NCBI GenBank assembly: GCA_947095585.1
Contig: OX352763.1
Location: 100,791,908 to 100,855,907 of the forward strand
Length of the DNA: 64,000 nucleotides
Direction of reading: 5' to 3'
Source of the DNA: Nephrocerus scutellatus
Taxonomy: Eukaryota > Arthropoda > Insecta > Diptera > Pipunculidae
Each line of letters starts with the position of its first letter. The first letter of the stretch is position 1. Shown in pieces: positions 1 through 10,042 of the stretch. The notes beneath the pieces are model-generated. The model searched no databases. It was not told the origin of the DNA and saw nothing but the letters and a program-made list of their open reading frames with translations. A program made the translations under genes and the position numbers.

Positions 1-336
1 CCAATTAAAATCACATCTCGACCGGATCAATGCGATCCACATGTTAAAAAAAAATCATTGATCATGGTTCGGTAACGATCTCCATTGACTGTAACGCAAA
101 CTCTGGCCCAATTTTAAAGAAATAAGGTCAGATAATACCACCGTCGTGTAAACCACACCAAACGGTATATTATTCTGAACGTAATTGAGTCTGTATGGTC
201 TCTTGTCTCTACTCTCTCCATATGCGGCAATTAACAAACCCGTTAAGCCAAAAATAAGCCTCATCTCTAAACACAATTTTGCGGTTAAACAACGGGTCAG
301 TTTCCATACATATTTGCAAAAGCACAGTGATAACAA
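1..336 (-). pseudogene. Tc1/mariner-superfamily (DDE) transposase fragment in P450 copy A intron 1
   Basis: The minus strand encodes a decayed piece of a DDE transposase. Its better preserved sister at 23200-23570 reads KRRETNPQETIQ, then VWCGLHDGGIIGPYYFK, which matches the segment after the second catalytic Asp in mariner-like transposases (typical form VWCGxxxGGIIGPYFF). Here the frame is partly lost, though IIAAYGESRDKRP and NNIPFGVVYTTVV are still alignable to it. The fragment sits upstream of P450 exon 2 in copies A and C, and a short end of it remains at 6440-6478 in copy B. It was therefore in intron 1 before the P450 unit was duplicated. Family assignment rests on motif recognition only. 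Confidence 0.55.
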
Positions 337-761
337 ATACTAACAGTAAGCTTAGTATGACAGCTTGTTTGATAGTTAAATTTAAATAACAAAAAACACC
401 ATTTATGTTGAGATTTTCTCTACTAAATCAAAACGTGTCTTGCCCGTTAAAATTTTTAGACTGCATGCACTAAACTTAAAGTTTGTTATGAGTTAATTGG
501 ACCTTCAACGCAAGCTCCAATGATTTGGCTCGAATTTTGAAATTGCATGTGGTACTCCTTATTCGCTATTTGCGTGCAGTTTAGACATTTATCGTCTGTG
601 ACATCCTCATTGGCCGTCCTCCAAAGATAAAAATAAAATGACAGAACAATGCTTAACTGTCAATGCCAGGTAAAGCTTATGGACGCAGCTTACGCACGCA
701 ACTGTAAACCACCGCTGCTAGAAAATTTGGCCTGATTTCGTTTCTTTGGTTTTTTTTACAG
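337..761 (+). other. 3' part of P450 copy A intron 1
   Basis: Non-coding sequence shared with copy C (23500-23906) and, with an internal deletion of about 165 bp, with copy B (6086-6440). It ends in a polypyrimidine tract and the acceptor AG at 760-761 that opens exon 2. Confidence 0.6.
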
Positions 762-2511
762 ACATACTTAGTGCTTTTGTCAACGTTCGAAAGAAATACG
801 GAGCAACATTTGTCTCATGGCTCGGGCCATATCCCGTTCTGGTAATATCAGAACCACAAATGGTTCAGGAAATTCTATCATCTCCCGTTTGTATAAACAA
901 ATCTATCATTTACAATGTCATCACGGACATCACTGGCAACGGTCTCTTCAGTATGGATAGTGAGTTATCAGTCCTTTTAACCTCTAAATGTTCCATCTAC
1001 AAATATTGCAATTGTTTAATTATAGATCCCCAGTGGGGTGTGCATAGGAAACTTCTGAATCCTGCGTTCAGTCACAGAGTACTCATGAGTTTCCTACCAA
1101 CATTCAACCAAGCAGCGAATACCTTAAAATTGACAATTGATGAACTTGTCGGTAAAGGTGAAGTGGATTTGACAATGATCTTGCGAAAATGCACACTAAA
1201 TGTTGCGGCGGGTAAGTGGGAGTTTGTATACTTCTTTAGACTGTTAGTAAGGTGTAGGGATTTTCCGGCTTACAGAAACGACAATGGGTAAACAAATGAC
1301 AAATTCCAACGAGAATGATCGAGGGAGTTTGCTGCACTCCTATAATTGGTAAGAACATATTTCAGGATTAACGTCAGCTCAACGGTAACGCATTAAATGT
1401 TCTTCTTAACATGGCAGTCTCTTGAAATCAGGGATGGATCTAATCTTCTCACCATGGTTACAATGTAAATTGACTCAACGTTTATACAGCAACTACGACC
1501 GCTATTCAAAATCGAAGGCTCAAATTCGTAACTTTATTCAAAATGTAAGTTGTAAGAAATTTAAGAGCTTCACTGTGAATTTTTAACTGATCGATTCTAC
1601 TCCACTAGCTAATCAGCGAAAAACTCTCAAAGCAGAAAAATTCAGCCAGTAAAAAGGAATTCAGTGCAGATGCTACTAGCGACGATACTAACATCCAAAA
1701 GAACAAGAACATATTTGTCGATCAGGCCATTGACTTGGCCAAAAGAGGTCATTTTACATGGCAAGATGTCCAAAATGAATCAAATGTGATTGTGTTTGCG
1801 GTAAGTACATAACTTATATAATTCTGTATTTGTTGGGCTTATTCAACGCCATTTTCAGGCCTTCGAGACAACAGCAAACACTATTTTCTGCACATTAATG
1901 ATGCTCGCGATGTTCCCAAAATATCAAGAGAGGGTTTTTGAAGAATTGAGTGCACTTCTCCCAAACGAAGATGACGATGTCAGCTACGAAGACACCCAGA
2001 AAATGATCTACATGGATATGGTGATTAATGAAACAATGCGAGTTATGGCACCCGTTCCGTTGGTGGCTCGCCATACATCATCTGATGTTCGACTTTCCAA
2101 TGGTATCATCCTGCCGAAAGGACTCCAAATCGCTATCGATATTTTCAGTATGCATCGAGCGGAAGAATATTGGGGACCCGAAGCAACCACCTTCAACCCA
2201 AACAATTTTTTGCCAGACAATATGGCCGAAAAGCATCCATACACATTTATTCCGTTTGCCAAGGGAGTTCGCAATTGCATAGGTTCGTTCGTTCCAATTG
2301 CATATTTATTTCATTTTTAATTTTTGCCTTTAACTTTTTCATGAAAGGTTGGCGTTATGGCTTGATCTCAACGAAAGTAATGTTAGGCAAACTTTTGCGC
2401 CGTTTCCGGTTTAGCACGCAATTTAAGTTTCAAGATCTCCACTTTGTTGAAGATGTTTCAATCAAACTGAAAGTGGTTCCATTGCTGGAGATTCACAAGA
2501 GGAACTGCTGA
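762..2511 (+). CDS. Cytochrome P450, CYP4 clan, copy A (exons 2-8; exon 1 not in window)
   Basis: Heme-thiolate monooxygenase of the endoplasmic reticulum, of the type that oxidises lipophilic endogenous or foreign compounds with electrons from P450 reductase. Exons by GT/AG borders and phase: 762-959, 1026-1211, 1276-1348, 1418-1544, 1609-1800, 1859-2282, 2348-2511. All are open and phases agree. Visible signatures are C-helix WxxxR (WGVHR), ETTMG, I-helix AAFETT, ExxR (ETMR) and the heme loop FAKGVRNCIG with the cysteine ligand; the stop is TGA. The C-terminal run after the heme loop (GWRYGLISTK) recalls fly CYP313 proteins; the subfamily is uncertain. No exon 1 is seen before 762, but intron 1 is very long in copy C, so exon 1 could lie left of the window. 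It forms a palindrome with copy B. Exon 3 has WGVHR where copy C has WREHR. Whether it is expressed cannot be judged here. Confidence 0.85.
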
Positions 2512-2749
2512 GACAAACATCATGTTGGAAAAGCTTTTAGTTGGATTGGATATTCGAATTGAATATAATTGCAAAATGTTCATTGCAATTGTTTATTACA
2601 TACGATATGATATCAGTATTATTTTTAATAAAATGCCAACTCTCTGAAACGCAACTAAATGTGATGTCAGTTGAATTTCAACGAGCCACGCATGTACCGG
2701 CGATTAGAAATCTAAATAAGAAAATAAAATTGAATGGTCTGCAAAAACA
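2512..2749 (+). promoter_or_regulatory. 3' UTR of P450 copy A with polyadenylation signal
   Basis: Sequence after the TGA is conserved in all three P450 copies up to the microsatellite. A canonical AATAAA at 2627-2632 is the likely poly(A) signal, and the same signal is present in copies B and C. Confidence 0.5.
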
Positions 2750-2916
2750 ACAAACAAACAAACAAACAAACAAACAAACAAACAAACAAACAAACAAACA
2801 AACAAACAAACAAACAAACAAACAAACAAACAAACAAACAAACAAACAAACAAACAAACAAACAAACAAACAAACAAACAAACAAACAAACAAACAAACA
2901 AACAAACAAACAAACA
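2750..2916. repeat. (AAAC)n microsatellite, about 42 units
   Basis: Perfect tetranucleotide tract preceded by GCAAAAACAAC. It lies at the same place, about 240 bp after the P450 stop, as the much longer tracts of copies B and C. The long Lys-Gln-Thr-Asn or Phe-Val-Cys-Leu reading frames across it are artefacts of a 4-bp repeat read in threes. Confidence 0.98.
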
Positions 2917-3085
2917 GTGGTGCTATGTCTCTATGTAAACCTCTAAATATTATATCTCAAAAAAAGTCCACACACTTTAACAGCTTACAGCGCATTTGAT
3001 GTTTTTTTTAGGTTTAAACCATTGGGACCACACTACCATCAGGTGTTAAATTCAACCTTGATGTGAACTTACCAAACAGGTGGGA

Positions 3086-3373
3086 TTTTTTTTTTAAATT
3101 ATGATATTTTATTAAACATTTAAGTTATATACAATGTTGACTTAAAACTAAACTTATAAATAACTATTATTAATAAGTGTCGGCTCAACAATAGGGGCCC
3201 GACGTATTTACATGGTTTTAATTTATTTTGTATTGCTTATAATTAAACAAAATTTTTGACTACTTAATCTACTACATGTTATATTTAAAGCAATTTAATT
3301 TTAAGCAATAAATTTTAAAATAAAATAAAAATTAAAAGAATATGAGTGGGTATAAACAGGGCGATCTTCAGCC
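3086..3373 (-). mobile_element. 3' UTR and poly(A) end of a Jockey-like LINE
   Basis: A T-run at 3086-3095 is the poly(A) tail of a minus-strand retroelement. Bases 3215-3373 repeat, almost unchanged, at 6482-6640, where they run directly into the LINE reading frame (stop at 6636-6638). The piece here stops at CAGCCT, the point where the element's stop codon region begins. The 2917-3085 stretch before it matches nothing I recognise. Confidence 0.7.
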
Positions 3374-4099
3374 TTTGTTTGTTTGTTTGTTTGTTTGTTT
3401 GTTTGTTTGTTTGTTTGTTTGTTTGTTTGTTTGTTTGTTTGTTTGTTTGTTTGTTTGTTTGTTTGTTTGTTTGTTTGTTTGTTTGTTTGTTTGTTTGTTT
3501 GTTTGTTTGTTTGTTTGTTTGTTTGTTTGTTTGTTTGTTTGTTTGTTTGTTTGTTTGTTTGTTTGTTTGTTTGTTTGTTTGTTTGTTTGTTTGTTTGTTT
3601 GTTTGTTTGTTTGTTTGTTTGTTTGTTTGTTTGTTTGTTTGTTTGTTTGTTTGTTTGTTTGTTTGTTTGTTTGTTTGTTTGTTTGTTTGTTTGTTTGTTT
3701 GTTTGTTTGTTTGTTTGTTTGTTTGTTTGTTTGTTTGTTTGTTTGTTTGTTTGTTTGTTTGTTTGTTTGTTTGTTTGTTTGTTTGTTTGTTTGTTTGTTT
3801 GTTTGTTTGTTTGTTTGTTTGTTTGTTTGTTTGTTTGTTTGTTTGTTTGTTTGTTTGTTTGTTTGTTTGTTTGTTTGTTTGTTTGTTTGTTTGTTTGTTT
3901 GTTTGTTTGTTTGTTTGTTTGTTTGTTTGTTTGTTTGTTTGTTTGTTTGTTTGTTTGTTTGTTTGTTTGTTTGTTTGTTTGTTTGTTTGTTTGTTTGTTT
4001 GTTTGTTTGTTTGTTTGTTTGTTTGTTTGTTTGTTTGTTTGTTTGTTTGTTTGTTTGTTTGTTTGTTTGTTTGTTTGTTTGTTTGTTTGTTTGTTTGTT
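3374..4099. repeat. (TTTG)n microsatellite, about 181 units
   Basis: Perfect, uninterrupted tract. It is the copy B counterpart of the AAAC tract behind copies A and C, seen on the other strand. True length in the genome may differ, since long perfect tracts are poorly assembled. Confidence 0.98.
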
Positions 4100-4336
4100 G
4101 TTTTTGCAGACCATTCAATTTTATTTTCTTATTTAGATTTCTAATCGCCGGTACATGCGTGGCTCGTTGAAATTCAACTGACATCACATTTAGTTGCGTT
4201 TCAGAGAGTTGGCATTTTATTAAAAATAATACTGATATCATATCGTATGTAATAAACAATTGCAATGAACATTTTGCAATTATATTCAATTCGAATATCC
4301 AATCCAACTAAAAGCTTTTCCAACATGATGTTTGTC

Positions 4337-6085
4337 TCAGCAGTTCCTCTTGTGAATCTCCAGCAATGGAACCACTTTCAGTTTGATTGAAACATCTTCA
4401 ACAAAGTGGAGATCTTGAAACTTAAATTGCGTGCTAAACCGGAAACGGCGCAAAAGTTTGCCTAACATTACTTTCGTTGAGATCAAGCCATAACGCCAAC
4501 CTTTCATGAAAAAGTTAAAGGCAAAAATTAAAAATGAAATAAATATGCAATTGGAACGAACGAACCTATGCAATTGCGAACTCCCTTGGCAAACGGAATA
4601 AATGTGTATGGATGCTTTTCGGCCATATTGTCTGGCAAAAAATTGTTTGGGTTGAAGGTGGTTGCTTCGGGTCCCCAATATTCTTCCGCTCGATGCATAC
4701 TGAAAATATCGATAGCGATTTGGAGTCCTTTCGGCAGGATGATACCATTGGAAAGTCGAACATCAGATGATGTATGGCGAGCCACCAACGGAACGGGTGC
4801 CATAACTCGCATTGTTTCATTAATCACCATATCCATGTAGATCATTTTCTGGGTGTCTTCGTAGCTGACATCGTCATCTTCGTTTGGGAGAAGTGCACTC
4901 AATTCTTCAAAAACCCTCTCTTGATATTTTGGGAACATCGCGAGCATCATTAATGTGCAGAAAATAGTGTTTGCTGTTGTCTCGAAGGCCTGAAAATGGC
5001 GTTGAATAAGCCCAACAAATACAGAATTATATAAGTTATGTACTTACCGCAAACACAATCACATTTGATTCATTTTGGACATCTTGCCATGTAAAATGAC
5101 CTCTTTTGGCAAGTCAATGGCCTGATCGACAAATATGTTCTTGTTCTTTTGGATGTTAGTATCGTCGCTAGTAGCATCTGCACTGAATTCCTTTTTACTG
5201 GCTGAATTTTTCTGCTTTGAGAGTTTTTCGCTGATTAGCTAGTGGAGTAGAATCGATCAGTTAAAAATTCACAGTGAAGCTCTTAAATTTCTTACAACTT
5301 ACATTTTGAATAAAGTTACGAATTTGAGCCTTCGATTTTGAATAGCGGTCGTAGTTGCTGTATAAACGTTGAGTCAATTTACATTGTAACCATGGTGAGA
5401 AGATTAGATCCATCCCTGATTTCAAGAGACTGCCATGTTAAGAAGAACATTTAATGCGTTACCGTTGAGCTGACGTTAATCCTGAAATATGTTCTTACCA
5501 ATTATAGGAGTGCAGCAAACTCCCTCGATCATTCTCGTTGGAATTTGTCATTTGTTTACCCATTGTCGTTTCTGTAAGCCGGAAAATCCCTACACCTTAC
5601 TAACAGTCTAAAGAAGTATACAAACTCCCACTTACCCGCCGCAACATTTAGTGTGCATTTTCGCAAGATCATTGTCAAATCCACTTCACCTTTACCGACA
5701 AGTTCATCAATTGTCAATTTTAAGGTATTCGCTGCTTGGTTGAATGTTGGTAGGAAACTCATGAGTACTCTGTGACTGAACGCAGGATTCAGAAGTTTCC
5801 TATGCACACCCCACTGGGGATCTATAATTAAACAATTGCAATATTTGTAGATGGAACATTTAGAGGTTAAAAGGACTGATAACTCACTATCCATACTGAA
5901 GAGACCGTTGCCAGTGATGTCCGTGATGACATTGTAAATGATAGATTTGTTTATACAAACGGGAGATGATAGAATTTCCTGAACCATTTGTGGTTCTGAT
6001 ATTACCAGAACGGGATATGGCCCGAGCCATGAGACAAATGTTGCTCCGTATTTCTTTCGAACGTTGATAAAAACACCAAGTATGT
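4337..6085 (-). pseudogene. Cytochrome P450, CYP4 clan, copy B (frameshifted, exons 2-8)
   Basis: Inverted copy of copy A. Exons on the minus strand: 5888-6085, 5636-5821, 5499-5571, 5303-5429, 5048-5238, 4566-4989, 4337-4500. Exon 6 is 191 bp instead of 192. One base is missing near 5110 (ACTTGCCAAAA against ACTTGGCCAAAA in A and C). The shifted frame meets TGA at 5059-5061, before the I helix, ExxR and heme loop, so no active enzyme can be made. Exons 7 and 8 translate identically to copy A. The start of exon 2 (TDILGVFIN) is like copy C, not A (TDILSAFVN). No exon 1 is seen on the minus strand upstream, because the unit is cut at about 6480 where LINE sequence begins. Its 3' UTR runs 4100-4336. 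Confidence 0.88.
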
Positions 6086-6479
6086 CTGTAAAAAAAAACA
6101 AAGAAACGAAATCAGGCCAAATTTTCTAGCAGCGGTGGTTCACAGTTGCGTGCGTAAGCCGCGTCCATAAGCTTTACCTGGCATTGAAACAGTAAGGCAT
6201 TGTTGTGTCATTTTATTTTTATCTTTGGAGGACGGCCAATGAGGATGTCACAGACGATAAATTTCTAAACTGCACGCAAATAGCGAATAAGGAGTACCAC
6301 ATGCAATTTCAAAATTTGAGCCAAATCATTGGGGCTTGCGTTGAAGGACACTCATAGCAAACTTTAAGTTTAGTACATGCCGTCTAAAAATTGTAACCGG
6401 CAAGAAACGTTTTGATTTAGGAGAAAACATTTGGCTTCACTGGTTTGTTTATTGCCGCATATGGAGAGAGGAGTGAGAC
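6086..6479 (-). other. Truncated intron 1 of P450 copy B
   Basis: Equivalent to the intron before exon 2 in A and C, but about 165 bp shorter inside. It ends in a scrap of the mariner-like sequence (6440-6478, CATATGGAGAGAGGAG) before joining the LINE 3' UTR. Confidence 0.6.
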
Positions 6480-7514
6480 ATGGTTTTAATTTATTTTGTA
6501 TTGCTTATAATTAAACAATATTTTTGACTACTTAATCTACTACATGTTATATTTAAAGCAATTTAATTTTAAGCAATAAATTTTAAAATAAAATAAAAAT
6601 TAAAAGAATATGAGTGGGTATAAACAGGGCGATCTTCAGCCTCTGTAATGTTGATTGCTGGCCTTCTCGTAAAATGAGACGTCTTGATTATTAAAGATGT
6701 CGTCGAATCTAGCATCTGTGAATCCTCTGATGTTTATATAGCGGTGACTTGGCTCGATTTCCTCGATTCTAAGTCCTTGCATCTCTGGACTTGGATGTGT
6801 TTCCAACCCATCAACGAATTTCTTTGCCATTTGGAACAAGTGGTCGATTATTGGCAGCAGACCTGTCGCTTCGTAAAGTCTTGCAGTCTACACAAACTTA
6901 TAGCTGTTTGGCACCCTCCAGAGTCCTGTACAGATCCTAAGTACCTTCCTTTCAAATAGGGAGATCTTCATCGTCGTTGTTGGTGAGACGGTGAACCATA
7001 TGTGATAGCCATAAGTTATCACTGGCCTGATGAGCTGCTTGTAGATGAGCAACCGGGTGTTGTTGGACAGTCCGTTTCGTCTTCTTAGTAGCGGGTGCAC
7101 AAAATGAAGAGCGTAGTTCGCTTTTTTCATTGTTTTATCGATATGAGAGTTAAAATTGATTCCCAGGTACTTAGTCTCTGACTTGGTGTTTGTGTTGTCG
7201 TGTTGTCCGGAAGGGTGATTTTTAGGGCTCTGCACCGGCTTGCTTGTTTTTCTTATCCTTGTTTCGGTTGCTGGTACTCGGAAGCAGATGAGTTCCGTTT
7301 TGTTGGCGTTGATCTTCAGTCCCCACTTCAGGTAGTACTCCCAAAGATTTCGGAGGTGTTCCTCCACTCTTCGGGCAGCTATCTCAGGAGAGCGGGAAAC
7401 GGCATACGTGATGGAGTCATCCGCGAAAAGCATGGTCCTTGTTCCGGCTGTATTGGTGGGGAACTCCGGCTTTAATCCTTTTCCTTGTCGATGGGCTGCC
7501 ATACACCTATACAA
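6480..7514 (-). pseudogene. Jockey-like LINE, reverse transcriptase C-terminal part
   Basis: Minus-strand frames 7514-6888 and 6839-6636 cover the palm and thumb of a non-LTR reverse transcriptase. Visible are the catalytic FADD (in MLFADDSITYAVS), KTELICF, KYLGINFN, and the thumb segment LLIYKQLIRPVITYGYHIW. The two frames are offset near 6840-6890 by a stop or shift, so the copy is dead. The stop at 6636-6638 is followed by a 3' UTR which continues, after the P450 copy B interruption, at 3086-3373. The 5' part of the element is missing. Clade is inferred from motif style (Jockey superfamily); it could be a near relative. Confidence 0.75.
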
Positions 7515-7689
7515 AAAAGACCCTGTTAAAAAGAAAATTTTTAATTATTTTCACAATATAATTGGGGAAACCACCAACCAGGTGGGTTGGTCGAAGTGTT
7601 TTCATAAAATGCTTATACTTTTAAATACTTAGAAGGCAAACTGTACCTTAAGAAAACCTTCAGATCAAATGTTTGAATTCTGTTGACAT

Positions 7690-8105
7690 TAATTATACCA
7701 TCATAATCATCATCAATCCCGAAAAAGACCCGATGTCATTCCGTTTGGCATTTATAAACTCTGTGTGCCCTGGTCTACACCATCATACCAGCGTATGATT
7801 GGCCGGCCTCGCTATCGTGTTTAATTAATCCTACCGCAAGGAACTTTTTCAGCAGGAAACTCTTCACTCAATCGAGCTAAGTTTCCGGCCTACCGGAGCC
7901 TTAATTCTCTTCAGGATATCGACATCGTGACGCTCGTAGATCTCATCACTATAGAGTCCCAGGAATCGTCCTTCCGCACTTACGATGCAAACAATTCTCC
8001 GTAACACTTTCCTCTTGACGTGGCTCGAAGAGATCAAAAAGCCCCAGATTTCGTACCGCCCGCTTAATTTGGATTAAAGCTTTCTGTACGGCCCATGGGT
8101 TCCTA
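7690..8105 (-). pseudogene. RTE-like LINE, 3' part (left side of an interrupted copy)
   Basis: Nucleotide-level match to the better copy at 56308-56960. It covers the RT C-terminal tail: the LRRI block, the YNDEIYER block, the DIVKKIKLGRLRWAxH block, and the piece coding QIEQAARNLGLHI at its right edge. Many stops and shifts. It stops at TA 8104-8105 where the mariner element begins; the rest resumes at 10043. Family named RTE-like from the RLRWxGHxARM-type tail and the EN domain of its relatives. Confidence 0.65.
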
Positions 8106-10042
8106 CGGTTGATTGACACGAAGTGTTACCAAAACAAAACGCCACAGAAATTTTATTTTTTGATGAATTTCATTGAATGAAAGTGAAAAATGTTCACAAA
8201 TATTTATATTTTCGAATTGCATTACCAGTTTTCGATTTCGCTACCCTCAGCCGCGATTATGGCCTTCAAACTGCCGAAAAAGCATGCAGCACGAAAGTGG
8301 TTCTTCGGTATTTTGGCCCATTCCCGACAAAGCGCTTGCTTGAAATGATCGACACTTTGGTAATTTTTTGTCCCAACCTTGCTCCGGTGAATTTGATGGC
8401 CATTGGGCAATGGAAATGAACCGCGGAACGTTGTTTCTCAGCCAATCTTGATGATATGTGCCCAAGGCTTAAACGCTCCCTCCAACACGTGATCCCGGTA
8501 AATTTTAGCGTTTATCTTGATGCCAAGGTCCAAAAAAACGAGTGGTGAACGGCTTTCGGGCGTAACGGCAGCCCAAACCATCACCATCGGCGGCGCTTGG
8601 TTTTGAGTGGCAATACGTTGGTCCAAATTTTCAGTTGAACGTAGTGATGAGCAAAATTGGTCTTGGTCTTGCACTCTTGTCTTGGTCTTGCATTTTTTGC
8701 AAGACCAAGACCAAGACCAATCATTCAGTTGCAAGACCAAGACCAAGACCAACACTGAGTGTGCAAGACCAAGACCAAGACCAAGACCAAAAATATGTAT
8801 GCAAGACTGCAAGACTCTTGCATTTAAAGTTATGTAATGTCTCTGTTGATATTTATTTTTAAAACCTACATATGTCGTATGTTTATTTGTATACGAATAG
8901 GTACATATATAATACTACCAAGCTTAAAAACCCAGACAGAAGATCTTCCGCGAGTCTGTTGTGTCTGTCTGTAGTATTTACAGGCATATGTATGGATGTT
9001 CATATACACATAGATTAAGATTGCTATTTCCTCATAATTTTATATTTTTGGGTTTTTCTTGTTATAGGTTTTTTCATGCTAGACACGTCATATAAAAAAA
9101 GACGTCAACAAAGACGTGTATGTCATGGCATCAGTTGCAAATAAAAATTTTGAAATTGACTGAGTTCTTTTGACAGAATAAGTCTAGACTTTCTTGAACA
9201 AATTTTTTTTTCGAATTAACCGCTAAGCTTAAATGTTGATAGTTTTGTGTGTATATGTATATAGGGTGTCCCCTTATTCGTGCACATTAATTTGGGAAAT
9301 GGTTCTTGGGTATATTCTAAGAAAAAAATCGTTCTACAGTAAGGGTCTATCTCCAATGTTGACATCATTTATGGGGGATTTAAGAAAAAGCTTATTCTGT
9401 GCACCCTGACGCATGTTAACGGAAATTGCTCTGTTAATACTTATGGTAGAAACTTCGTTTTGGTCTTTGTTTGTAGAATAAATACTAGGTATTGTAACTA
9501 CGTTAAAATATACGTTGATATCTTGTTTAAGTCTTCAGATATTCAAGTTCAATGCCTGTACCAGTTTTCTTCCCCATGCTCATTTTTGATTTTGACGTTA
9601 TGCTAGAACAAAAATATGTACGTACATACAACAATTTATACATACTTATATAGTTATTATTCAAAAATACTTTATTCTGCAAGACCGCAAAACCAAGACC
9701 AAGATTCAGGCTGCAAGACCAAGACCAAGACCAAGACTAATGGCACGAATGCAAGACCAAGACCAAGACTTGACTTGCAAGACCAAGACCAAGACCGAGA
9801 CGAAATGGTCTTGGTCTTGCGTTTGCTCATCACTAGTTGAACGGCCGGGCAAGTAAATCCGGTCATTGTGCTTGTTCACATATTGCTAAATAACGAACGG
9901 TGACTCATCGGAGAAAACCAAATTCGGCAAATCGCCACCTTCGTGCAAGCGTAACAACTCCTTTGCTATTTTCACTCTGGTCAGTACTGGTTTGACAGCA
10001 ATGAAATTCTGAATTTGGTAACACTTCGTGTCAGTCACCCGA
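8106..10042 (-). mobile_element. Tc1/mariner element with TIRs and a broken transposase
   Basis: A perfect 20-bp inverted repeat, TGACACGAAGTGTTACCAAA, lies at 8114-8133 and reversed at 10014-10033. Allowing mismatches it extends to TA dinucleotides at 8104-8105 and 10043-10044, the expected TA target duplication. The minus strand encodes transposase pieces: VFSDESPFVI and YVNKHNDRI (about 9850-9930), then MVMVWAAVTPESRSPLVF and INAKIYRDHVLEGA (8480-8590), then NVPRFISIAQWPSNSPE and the end WAKIPKNHFRAACFFGSLKAI (8222-8440). The frame is shifted and partly deleted, and the element is interrupted by a hAT MITE at 8642-9835. Without that insert it is about 735 bp, so it is internally deleted compared with full mariners of roughly 1.3 kb. 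Not autonomous. Confidence 0.85.
8642..9835. mobile_element. Non-autonomous hAT-type MITE with GACCAA subterminal repeats
   Basis: Ends are TAGTGATGAGCAAA and TTTGCTCATCACTA, a perfect 14-bp terminal inverted repeat. They are flanked by the 8-bp direct repeat GTTGAACG at 8634-8641 and 9836-9843. An 8-bp duplication and a TAGTG-type terminus are hallmarks of the hAT superfamily. Both subterminal regions (8660-8810 and 9680-9820) carry runs of GGTCTTG/CAAGACC units, as expected for transposase-binding repeats. The 870 bp between has no transposase-like frame. It is inserted in the mariner transposase, so it is younger than that element. Related interior sequence occurs at 20390-20595 and 23060-23170. 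Confidence 0.9.

Noticed and set aside
2008..2280. Plus- and minus-strand frames overlapping P450 exon 7 (also at 4566-4840 and 25153-25427)
   Set aside because: Shadows of the P450 coding exon, conserved only because the copies are recent.
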